This document shows, in pieces, positions 1 to 6,375 of a stretch of 17,780 nt of DNA (within the stretch, counting starts at the first letter, position 1; the number at the start of each line of letters is the position of its first letter). The position numbers were made by a program, and so were the translations under genes. A model generated the notes under the pieces. The model was not told the DNA's origin. It saw nothing but the letters and a program-made list of their open reading frames with translations, and did no database searches. The stretch is from Verrucomicrobiota bacterium (GTDB lineage: Bacteria; Verrucomicrobiota; Verrucomicrobiia; Limisphaerales; CAIQOK01): assembly GCA_025363535.1 (NCBI GenBank), contig JANYDP010000252.1, forward strand, positions 1 through 17,780. Direction: 5' to 3'.

Positions 1-1362
1 GGCACCGGCCGGCGGACGCTTGCTCGAATGGCAGGTGGCGCAATTTTCCGCGAACACTGTTTTGCCGCGCGTCATCACAGCGTCGTCCTGGGTGATGAAA
101 TCCCCCCCGCCGGGCGCGTCTTCCAGCCGGAACGATTTCAAGCGCATGAAGAAGTTGGCGATGTTCGTAAACTTCGTCTGGGTGGCGAGCCAATAGACGG
201 AATTTTCCTGCGCGGTTTTGACGCTGAACGGTTTTTGCGGCGTCAGGCCGATGAGCGCGTTGTGCTGTTGCAGCCAGTGCTGGGAGTAGCTGCCGATGTT
301 GATGAAGACGCGCAAGGTCGCGCCCGGCACGCCCACGGAATCCGCGCCGTCCTTGAGGACGTGCGGCACCTTCATGTTCGCGGTGACGCCCGGAAGATTG
401 AGCGAATCTCCGCCGACCACTTCGTCCTCGGCGACGGACACCCGCGCGCCGAGTTCAAAGATGGGATTGATGGTGTTGGGATTGTTGAGGTGGTCGGTGG
501 CGATGCGCGAGGTGTCCGAGGTGCCGGGCGGCTGGGTCTTGAGCATTTCCCAAAAAAGGCCGCCGGGCTTGACGTTGCCGGCAAACACCGCGCCTTCGTG
601 GAGGTATTGATTGGCAATGGCCGAGGCAAGGTTTTCCCACTTAGGATTTTCCGGATCAGCCGGCGGCTTGCAGGGATTAAAGGCGATGTGACACGAGCCG
701 CACGAGATGCCGACTTTGTAGGGCCGCACCAACGTGGGACTGACCGCGTAGTCGGGGTCGGAATAATATTTTTCGGCGTTCCAGTTCTTGACCGCATCCC
801 CTGTGAAATCCGGGTTGTCAAACAGCCGGAAGCCCATGATGCCGGTGGGCCGGCCGTAAACCTTGGTGTCAATCGCCGCCGGCTCCGGCTCGACCGCCTC
901 GTCAATCCACAGGCCGTTCGCGTCGGGTTTGGTGGCGGGGCGGAAGCCCGGTTGATTGATGAGTCCCAGAGTTTTGAAGCGGTTCAGGCGGTTGCGCGAG
1001 TCAATCGTCTTGAGCAGATCAATCAGCCCGTAGCTCTCGCGCGACATGCGTTCCCAAAACTGTTCGTCGCCCGCGCACCAGAGGTTCCAGGTGTTGCGGC
1101 CCTTGATTTCATCCGGCGAAAGCGCAAGGCCGCCATCCATCGGCTTGAAAACGTCGGCGGCGAGTTCGGGGAAATCCACCGGCTTGCGTCCGCCCGCGTC
1201 GTCCACGAGCGAGCCTTTGGGTTTGCAACCGTTGACCGCACACCCCAGCGCGACGAGCCAGAGGCAGGCATGAATTTTGAAATGCGCGTGGCTGAAATTT
1301 TCCCGCCTGCCGCCGGTTGTCGTCCGGGGCTGCTGTTTGGTTTTTTGAACATCCATGCTCAT
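1..1362 (-). CDS. Di-haem c-type cytochrome lipoprotein, partial (3' end outside window)
   Basis: At least 454 residues are visible and the frame stays open to the left edge. Two CXXCH haem-binding motifs are present: CGSCH at residues 221-225 and CATCH at 441-445, the second close to the edge. The N-terminus has a positively charged stretch, then a hydrophobic segment and a lipobox-like 'AVNGC' near residues 43-47, which suggests export and lipid anchoring. The ATG at 1362 is chosen because AAAGGA lies 6 nt upstream; a second in-frame ATG follows at 1356. Proteins of this type carry electrons in the periplasm, often with an oxidase or dehydrogenase partner, but none is visible here. The 'ARGKTVF..NCATCH' style of the second site resembles the cytochrome c domains of di-haem peroxidase or dehydrogenase-linked proteins. 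The exact family is not recognised. An equally long ORF on the opposite strand is read as its shadow. Confidence 0.85.
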   Translation of the reverse strand, partial: MSMDVQKTKQQPRTTTGGRRENFSHAHFKIHACLWLVALGCAVNGCKPKGSLVDDAGGRKPVDFPELAADVFKPMDGGLALSPDEIKGRNTWNLWCAGDEQFWERMSRESYGLIDLLKTIDSRNRLNRFKTLGLINQPGFRPATKPDANGLWIDEAVEPEPAAIDTKVYGRPTGIMGFRLFDNPDFTGDAVKNWNAEKYYSDPDYAVSPTLVRPYKVGISCGSCHIAFNPCKPPADPENPKWENLASAIANQYLHEGAVFAGNVKPGGLFWEMLKTQPPGTSDTSRIATDHLNNPNTINPIFELGARVSVAEDEVVGGDSLNLPGVTANMKVPHVLKDGADSVGVPGATLRVFINIGSYSQHWLQQHNALIGLTPQKPFSVKTAQENSVYWLATQTKFTNIANFFMRLKSFRLEDAPGGGDFITQDDAVMTRGKTVFAENCATCHSSKRPPAGA

Positions 1363-1427
1363 GTAATTTCCTTTATTTATGCGTCGCCGAACCCTAGCTC
1401 CAGGTGGTTCTTGCGACCACTGAATCA

Positions 1428-1457
1428 CATGTAGCGCGTCCGACCAAATCAAGTCAA
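1428..1457 (-). promoter_or_regulatory. Weak candidate promoter for the cytochrome gene
   Basis: On the minus strand TTGACT (1452-1457) is followed after 18 nt by TACATG (1428-1433), about 65 nt upstream of the ATG at 1362. The -35 match is good and the -10 is poor, so this is tentative. A 5-bp hairpin (GTGGT/ACCAC, 1404-1420) lies in the predicted leader. Confidence 0.22.
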
Positions 1458-1540
1458 GCGATTAGCAGGCGGTATTTTGGCGCGGGCCAGTGGACAGGCG
1501 TGATGTCAAAGCGGCAAGGCTGGCCGGGTGACCCACGCAT

Positions 1541-1571
1541 AAAAATGAGATGAGAAACGGGCGAGTTCTCA
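1541..1571 (-). terminator. Possible terminator after the response regulator gene
   Basis: Read on the minus strand, TGAGAA and TTCTCA (1566-1571 and 1551-1556) form a 6-bp stem with a 9-nt loop, followed shortly by a run of five T (1541-1545). It lies about 70 nt past the response regulator stop. The stem is short, so confidence is low. The rest of 1363-1640 shows no gene. Confidence 0.3.
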
Positions 1572-1640
1572 GCCCCTCGTCATTTGAGCGAGAAGGAAGT
1601 GCCGCTTGCCGGGCGAAAAGACAGTCGGCGAATCCGTCCG

Positions 1641-2078
1641 CTAATGTTGTTCGGGATGCGGCGGGGAATTTTTCCCGGCGAGCAGGCGAGCTACGGACGA
1701 ACGAAGTTCCGCCACGCCAAACGGTTTGCCGAGCAGTACGTCCACATTTGCGAGAACATTGGGGGAGGTGCGAATACTTTCGGCAAACGCAGTGAGCATG
1801 AGGACGGGTAGGCCCGGCCATCGCGTCTTGATGAGTAGGGCGAGTTCATCGCCCTGCATTGCCGGCATGTTGAAGTCCGTCACCACCAGGTCAAAATCGC
1901 CCGGTTTCAGAATTTCCAGCGCTTCGTGGCCGCCGTTGGCCAGATGCACTTCATATCCCGCGAAGGTGAGCACCATGCGTACAGCATTGCTGACGAGCGG
2001 TTCGTCATCCACCACCAAAATGCGCCTGGCTGTAACGGGCAATGTCTCCATCTTGTTCTTTGCGAAGAAGGGAAACAC
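1641..2078 (-). CDS. Single-domain response regulator (CheY-like receiver)
   Basis: The 145-residue protein is one receiver domain with no output domain. The acidic pocket is D24-D25 in 'ILVVDDEP', the phospho-acceptor is D68 in 'LVVTDFNMP', the switch threonine is T96 in 'MLTAF', and the conserved lysine is K118 in 'LLGKPFG'. By family knowledge it takes a phosphate from a histidine kinase and signals by protein contact. No kinase is encoded nearby, so it is an orphan here. The GTG at 2078 has a GGAG about 8 nt upstream; the alternative ATG at 2051 would remove nine residues outside the fold and has only a weak AAGAA before it. It is transcribed away from the peptidase gene at 2424. Confidence 0.9.
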   Translation of the reverse strand: MFPFFAKNKMETLPVTARRILVVDDEPLVSNAVRMVLTFAGYEVHLANGGHEALEILKPGDFDLVVTDFNMPAMQGDELALLIKTRWPGLPVLMLTAFAESIRTSPNVLANVDVLLGKPFGVAELRSSVARLLAGKNSPPHPEQH

Positions 2079-2240
2079 CTTGCAGACTCCAGGGCACGTC
2101 AGGAGACTACGGAATTGTGAGGAAGAACTACGGACAGTCAGATGGGCAACCGACCTTGACGAAATATCCCTTCAGGTCGCAAGCGTCCATTGTTTTTCCA
2201 CCGAACTGAGGCAAGGCCAGTTTTCTTCAAAACGCCGTGG

Positions 2241-2268
2241 TTGACTCTTATGAAGCCGTGAATAATAT
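2241..2268 (+). promoter_or_regulatory. Sigma-70-like promoter for the C1 peptidase gene
   Basis: TTGACT (2241-2246), a 16-nt spacer and TAATAT (2263-2268) make one of the best promoter matches in the window. It points toward the peptidase at 2424 and leaves a leader of about 150 nt. The 345-bp intergenic stretch 2079-2423 otherwise holds only the small palindrome at 2312-2324; I see no other gene in it. Confidence 0.5.
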
Positions 2269-2311
2269 TCAAACCCGGATGCGGGCGCGGGGTTTCACCA
2301 GACGGTCAGCG

Positions 2312-2324
2312 GTCACCAGGTGAC
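2312..2324. promoter_or_regulatory. Short palindrome in the peptidase leader (possible operator)
   Basis: GTCACC-A-GGTGAC is a perfect inverted repeat with 6-bp arms. It lies about 44 nt downstream of the candidate -10 box and 100 nt before the start codon. A regulator site is possible, but a 13-nt palindrome can arise by chance. Confidence 0.2.
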
Positions 2325-2423
2325 GCCATTCTGTTTTTTCGTTTAGGTAAAGGCGAGCCGGACACGGACGTTTTCGCGATTTGCAGTTCAGTCAAAACAA
2401 ACCACAACAAAGGAAAAAAACAT

Positions 2424-3194
2424 ATGCCTAAATCAAACATCAATGCCTGGTACGGCTGGATGCCGGACCGGCCGGATTACCGGGACAAACTCTACTCGGC
2501 CATCGCTGCTCCGCCGAAAGCCATGCCGCGCAAGGTGGATCTGAGTCCAGGCTGTTCCCCGGTGGAAGATCAGGGACAGCTCGGCAGTTGCACCGCCAAC
2601 GCGCTGGTCGGCAATCTGGAATTCCTCTGCCAAAAAGCCGGCCACATGGTCACCGACCTGAGCCGCCTGTTCATCTACTACAATGAACGCGCCATGGAAG
2701 GCACCATCAATGAAGACGCCGGCGCCATGATCCGGGACGGCGTCAAATCGCTCGTCAACCTGGGCGTGTGCGCCGAAAAGAAATGGCCCTACAACATCGC
2801 GAAGTTTACCGCCAAGCCGTCCGCCGCGTGCTACAAGGACGGAGCCAATCATCAGGTCACTTCCTATCATCGCATCCTCACGCTCAAGGAAATGAAGCAG
2901 TGCCTGGCCGAGGGCTATCCGTTCGTGTTCGGTTTCACGGTTTATGAGGGCTTCGAGTCCGACGCCGTCGCGAAGACCGGCAAATTAAATCTGCCGAAAC
3001 CCGGCGAAAAAAACCTCGGCGGCCACGCCGTTTGCGCCGTCGGCTACGACGATGCGAGCAAGCGCATTCTCGTTCGCAACTCTTGGGGCACCGGCTGGGG
3101 GTTGAAAGGCTACTTCACGATGCCTTACGATTATATCTCCAACACCAATCTCGCGGACGACATGTGGACCATCCGCGCGTTCGAGAGCGAGTGA
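2424..3194 (+). CDS. Papain-like (C1 family) cysteine peptidase
   Basis: The 256-residue protein has all papain-family landmarks: the oxyanion Gln (Q50) and catalytic Cys (C56) in 'EDQGQLGSCTANAL', the catalytic His (H201) in 'GGHAVCAVGYDD', and the Asn (N219) in 'VRNSWGTGWGLKGYF'. It should hydrolyse peptide bonds through a Cys-His pair. No signal peptide or long inhibitory propeptide is visible; only about 40 residues precede the mature-like core, as in other bacterial members with a 'GW.PD.PD.RD' N-terminus. The start is supported by AAGGA at 2410-2414, 9 nt before the ATG. It appears to be a single-gene unit with its own promoter and a hairpin after the stop. The biological substrate is unknown. 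Confidence 0.93.
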   Translation: MPKSNINAWYGWMPDRPDYRDKLYSAIAAPPKAMPRKVDLSPGCSPVEDQGQLGSCTANALVGNLEFLCQKAGHMVTDLSRLFIYYNERAMEGTINEDAGAMIRDGVKSLVNLGVCAEKKWPYNIAKFTAKPSAACYKDGANHQVTSYHRILTLKEMKQCLAEGYPFVFGFTVYEGFESDAVAKTGKLNLPKPGEKNLGGHAVCAVGYDDASKRILVRNSWGTGWGLKGYFTMPYDYISNTNLADDMWTIRAFESE

Positions 3195-3212
3195 ACCCGG
3201 CGGGGCGGGGCC

Positions 3213-3245
3213 AAGGTTTGGGGGGTTCAACAACTCCCAAACCTT
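3213..3245 (+). terminator. Hairpin after the C1 peptidase gene
   Basis: AAGGTTTGGG (3213-3222) and CCCAAACCTT (3236-3245) form a perfect 10-bp stem, extendable by one wobble and one G-C pair, starting 19 nt after the stop codon. There is no clear T tract after it, so it is either a non-canonical terminator or an RNA-stabilising hairpin. Confidence 0.45.
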
Positions 3246-3277
3246 CCTGCGTCCAGCCGATCCGGCTGGAAAAAATC

Positions 3278-3306
3278 TTGCCGCGACAATGAATCCCGTC
3301 TAACTT
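3278..3306 (+). promoter_or_regulatory. Candidate promoter for tRNA-Val
   Basis: TTGCCG (3278-3283), a 17-nt spacer and TAACTT (3301-3306) end 20 nt before the mature tRNA. Spacing and position are right, but both boxes are imperfect. A 7-bp hairpin (CCAGCCG/CGGCTGG, 3253-3269) lies just upstream. Confidence 0.33.
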
Positions 3307-3326
3307 TTCGCTCCGTCAGGAAAAAA

Positions 3327-3401
3327 GCGCGGTTAGCTCAGTGGTAGAGCATTACCTTCACACGGTAGGGGTCGCAGGTTCGAAACCTGCACCGCGCACC
3401 A
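3327..3401 (+). tRNA. tRNA-Val (anticodon CAC)
   Basis: The complete cloverleaf can be drawn by hand. The acceptor stem is GCGCGGT/ACCGCGC, the D stem is GCTC/GAGC and the anticodon stem is TTACC/GGTAG with loop TTCACAC, giving anticodon CAC (valine, GUG codon). The T stem is GCAGG/CCTGC with loop TTCGAAA. The discriminator is A3398 and the CCA end is encoded at 3399-3401. No duplicated 3' end that would indicate an integration site was noticed downstream. Confidence 0.96.
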
Positions 3402-3518
3402 TCTCCACCCCGGTAGATTTTACAACCAGGGCGGTGGCTTGGTTGCTCACAAGCGGAATCAAGCTGCACAATGGATTTTCGGTTTGCGATGGCCGGCCGG
3501 ATTGGCTATGTTCCGGGC

Positions 3519-3695
3519 ATGACAGAGACGCAGCAAAAGCGGCTGAAACGGATCATGAAAGATGCATTCCGGATTCAAGACCGTTTTGTCGCCGAGCCGG
3601 TTCTGGCCCGCACCGGCAAGGGCTATCTGAAAAGCGAGGGCGTCGAGACGTTGCAGCGGATCAAGGCCGGTCTGAGAAAATCCTCCGCTCGCTGA
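3519..3695 (+). CDS. Small hypothetical protein
   Basis: The 58-residue ORF begins 'MTETQQKRLKRIMKDAFR' and is rich in Lys and Arg, with a likely helical N-terminus. I do not recognise a family. An upstream in-frame ATG at 3471 would add 16 residues; neither start has a clear Shine-Dalgarno sequence, and 3519 is preferred only because the sequence after it reads like a natural N-terminus. It ends in TGA 12 nt before the next ORF, which lies in the same reading frame. The pair may be co-transcribed, or may once have been a single gene. Confidence 0.45.
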   Translation: MTETQQKRLKRIMKDAFRIQDRFVAEPVLARTGKGYLKSEGVETLQRIKAGLRKSSAR

Positions 3696-3707
3696 GCTTC
3701 TTCTTTC

Positions 3708-4106
3708 ATGCCGCGCCTCGTCAAACCTTGGCTGGCTTCGTTCGACTGGGAGATCGTCACAGAAATCAACCGCGGCCTCTGCCAGCAGAAGAACGCGTTG
3801 CACAAACCCACGTCCGACGGACATCTGCCCGCCAAAACTTTGTGGCAGACCAATCAATCCAAGGATATTTCACTGGCTGATGCGCTTGACATCTGCCTGA
3901 AGTGTCACCGGCTGGCACCGTTCTGTTTTTACAACAGAAACACTTTTGCCGCCATTGCCCGTGATTTCATCGCCGAATTGTCACCGGGACTGGCAGCAGA
4001 CAAACGGCATATTTTGCGCGGCATTGCGGGACACATCGTGGCGGGCACGGCTACGGATATTGAGCGCAGGCAGTTGGATTCCATGCTCGCGGCGCTGGAG
4101 AAATAA
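3708..4106 (+). CDS. Hypothetical protein with a Cys motif (CLKCH)
   Basis: The 132-residue ORF is not recognised. It has Cys at 25, 63, 66 and 73 and a His at 67; C63-x-x-C66-H67 matches the haem motif formally, but no signal peptide is present, so metal binding or coincidence is more likely than a cytochrome. The second half is Ala-rich and probably helical ('IARDFIAELSPGLAADKR'). No Shine-Dalgarno is visible before the ATG. It shares frame with the 58-residue ORF upstream and lies 107 nt before the CE12 gene. Its codon choice and protein-like composition support a real gene more than a shadow. Confidence 0.6.
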   Translation: MPRLVKPWLASFDWEIVTEINRGLCQQKNALHKPTSDGHLPAKTLWQTNQSKDISLADALDICLKCHRLAPFCFYNRNTFAAIARDFIAELSPGLAADKRHILRGIAGHIVAGTATDIERRQLDSMLAALEK

Positions 4107-4213
4107 CTCGCGGCTGAGTTTTGGTGACGCGGAGTTTCACTGCCCAAATTCGCAAGTGGTTTGCACTGGCCGAAGATGACAAACCTACACAGAGCCTTAT
4201 TCTGGGCGCATCC

Positions 4214-5002
4214 ATGACCAACCATTGTTCATCCAGTAACGCCAGCCGTCTTCCCCAAATTATTTCCACGCTCGCAGCTATTATTATATTGATGCAAACC
4301 GGCGCGTCGCTCCGCGCGGAAAGTCCGACGGTTGAACACACCGTTCGCATCGTGCTCGTCGGCGATTCCACCGTGACGGATGGCGCGGGCTGGGGCTTGG
4401 GCTTCAAACAATTTGTCAACGACCACGCCGAATGCATCAACACTTCGGCGGGCGGCCGCAGCTCGAAAAGTTTCATCGCCGAGGGCAAGTGGAAAAAGGC
4501 GCTGGAGCTGAAGGGCGATTACTATCTCATCCAGTTTGGCCACAACGACGAACCCGGCAAAGGCCCGGAGCGCGAGACCGATCCGGCCACGACCTTCACG
4601 ACCAACATGCTGCGTTACGTGGAGGAGGCCCGCGCCATCGGGGCGAAACCCATTCTCGTCACTTCACTCGTGCGCCGACAATGGGACAAGTCCGGCAACG
4701 GCAAAATCAATTCCAGCCTAGTGCCGTACGTCGAGGCCGTGCGAAAAATTGCCACCGAATACCAGGTGCCGCTCGTGGATTTGCACGCGCGCAGCCAGGA
4801 ATTGTGCGAAGCGTGGGGCAAGGAAAAGTGCGTCGCCTTCAGTCCGATCAAGCCGACCAACCAAGTGGACAACACGCATCTGAACGCCAAAGGCAGCGTG
4901 ATTTTCGCGCGGTTGGTGATCGAGGAATTGCGCAAAGCCGTGCCGGAACTCGCGCCGTGTTTTCGCGCGGAACCAAATGCGGGGCTTCCAGTTCTGCCGT
5001 GA
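4214..5002 (+). CDS. Rhamnogalacturonan acetylesterase-like SGNH hydrolase (CE12)
   Basis: The 262-residue protein removes acetyl groups from pectic polysaccharide if the family call holds. The SGNH blocks are visible: nucleophile S52 in 'VGDSTV', the Gly/Asn block in 'NTSAGGRSSKSF', N111 in 'QFGHNDEPGKG' (109-112), and the Asp/His pair in 'DNTHLNAKG' (D219, H222). The combination of 'GGRSSKSF' and 'GHND' is typical of CE12. The ATG at 4214 is chosen over 4121 because it directly precedes a signal peptide: hydrophobic stretch at residues 15-30 and probable cleavage after A35 ('LRA/ES'). The stop overlaps the GTG start of the GH28 gene as GTGA, so the two are tightly linked and possibly once one protein. 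Confidence 0.88.
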   Translation: MTNHCSSSNASRLPQIISTLAAIIILMQTGASLRAESPTVEHTVRIVLVGDSTVTDGAGWGLGFKQFVNDHAECINTSAGGRSSKSFIAEGKWKKALELKGDYYLIQFGHNDEPGKGPERETDPATTFTTNMLRYVEEARAIGAKPILVTSLVRRQWDKSGNGKINSSLVPYVEAVRKIATEYQVPLVDLHARSQELCEAWGKEKCVAFSPIKPTNQVDNTHLNAKGSVIFARLVIEELRKAVPELAPCFRAEPNAGLPVLP

Positions 5003-6183
5003 AGGTTTTTTCCGTCCGCGAACTGGGCGCGAAAGGCGACGGCAAAACGCTGGACACGGACGCGATTCAAAAGGCGTTTGACGAATGTGCCAAAGCCGGC
5101 GGCGGTACGGTCGTGCTGGGTGAGGGCGTCTATCTGAGCAAACCGATTTATTTTCGGAGCAGCCACACCACGCTTAAGCTCGAAGAGGGCGCGACGTTGC
5201 AGGCGACGGACGCGCCGGAGGATTTTGCGGTGCCCGGCAGGCCCGGTGCCGTGACCGCGTTCGTCAATGCCAGCGGCCTTACAAACATTGCGATTCTAGG
5301 CGAAGGGAAAATTGACGGCGCGGGCGCGCGCTGGTGGGCACCGGTGAAGGCGGCGAAAAAATCCGGCACGCCGGAAACGCAGCGGCGTCCGCGCCTGATT
5401 ATTATATCGGACTGCAAGGGCGTGCGTGTGGAGGGCGTGACGCTACAAAACTCGCCGAGTTTTCATCTGGTGCCGACGGGCTGCGAAGATGTGGTGATTG
5501 ACGGCGTGACAATCCGCGCGCCGGCTGATTCACCGAACACAGACGCGATTGATCCGAGCGCGTGCCGCAACGTCCGCATTTCCCATTGCACACTGGACGT
5601 AGGCGATGACAACGTCGCCCTCAAGGCCGGTCGCGCCGTGCCGGGGCGCGCGGCCGCGTGTGAAAATATTTTCGTGAGCGATTGCACGCTGCTGCACGGC
5701 CACGGCATGTCCATCGGCAGCGAGACGGCGGGCGGCGTTAAAAGTTTCACCGTGGAACGCTGCACGTTCAACGGCACGACGAGCGGCATTCGCATCAAGA
5801 CCGGACGCGAGCGCGGCGGGTTGGTGGAGGGCATCACGTACCGCGACCTGACGATGACGAACGTGGACTGGCCGATCAGCATCACCTGTTACTATCCGAA
5901 AGTTCCCGCGACCGATGCGGCGCAACCGGTCACTTCCACGACTCCCGTTTTCCGGAAAATAAAAATCAGCAATGTGACCGCCTCAAGTCCGCGCACGGCG
6001 GGGCAGATTGTCGGTCTGCCGGAAAGCCTGGTTTCGGAAGTGGTTTTGGAGAATGTGAATTTGACCGCGCCCACCGGCCTGACGATTCGCAATGCGAGGG
6101 ACATCGAATTCAGGGGTGTGAACATTCAGGTTAAAAAGGGCGAGCCGTTGATCCTGGAGAACGCGCAAGTGCGCAAACCGTGA
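4999..6183 (+). CDS. Polygalacturonase (glycoside hydrolase family 28)
   Basis: About 394 residues form a right-handed beta-helix enzyme that hydrolyses alpha-1,4-galacturonan. The four GH28 signatures are in order: 'NTDAID' (180-185, with the usual Gly replaced by Ala), 'GDDNVALKAG' (D203, D204), 'GHGMSIGSE' (H235) and 'RIKTG' (R265, K267). The N-terminus 'FSVRELGAKGDGKTLDT' is the normal beginning of the mature domain, so it has no signal peptide. The GTG at 4999 is used because it overlaps the CE12 stop; the open frame continues upstream but reads as a shadow of CE12. Either the two genes are translationally coupled, or a -1 frame change has split a secreted CE12-GH28 fusion. Confidence 0.88.
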   Translation: MKVFSVRELGAKGDGKTLDTDAIQKAFDECAKAGGGTVVLGEGVYLSKPIYFRSSHTTLKLEEGATLQATDAPEDFAVPGRPGAVTAFVNASGLTNIAILGEGKIDGAGARWWAPVKAAKKSGTPETQRRPRLIIISDCKGVRVEGVTLQNSPSFHLVPTGCEDVVIDGVTIRAPADSPNTDAIDPSACRNVRISHCTLDVGDDNVALKAGRAVPGRAAACENIFVSDCTLLHGHGMSIGSETAGGVKSFTVERCTFNGTTSGIRIKTGRERGGLVEGITYRDLTMTNVDWPISITCYYPKVPATDAAQPVTSTTPVFRKIKISNVTASSPRTAGQIVGLPESLVSEVVLENVNLTAPTGLTIRNARDIEFRGVNIQVKKGEPLILENAQVRKP

Positions 6184-6375
6184 ACTGAATTGCACATGGG
6201 TAGGGATGACTTCTGCCGATGAACAGATAATGTATTCTGTAAATCAGCCGAAAATCTATGACCCACACATTTGTTGCCAGCGTGTCCGTCAATCGTCCGC
6301 TTGCCATTATTGGTGTCAAAGCACACAACCTCGCCCGGCTGTTCTGACATTCCGCCACCTTGATTTTTTCGTCCG

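Noticed and set aside
28..1434. Long plus-strand ORF (468 residues)
   Set aside because: It is codon-aligned antisense to the cytochrome frame; the minus strand has a ribosome binding site, lipobox and two CXXCH motifs, whereas this translation is a His/Arg/Val-rich shadow.
3341..3880. ORF starting inside the tRNA
   Set aside because: It overlaps the tRNA-Val gene and two better ORFs and has no protein-like features.
3894..3908. CLKCH motif as a haem site
   Set aside because: No signal peptide or other cytochrome features, so the CXXCH match alone is not enough.
4432..4998. N-terminal extension of the GH28 reading frame
   Set aside because: The extension is low-complexity Arg/Gln/Gly text overlapping the well-supported CE12 gene in another frame; the GH28 domain begins just after 4999.
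5004..5009. T6 run as a programmed frameshift site between CE12 and GH28
   Set aside because: It lies downstream of the CE12 stop codon, and no X-XXY-YYZ heptamer was found before that stop.
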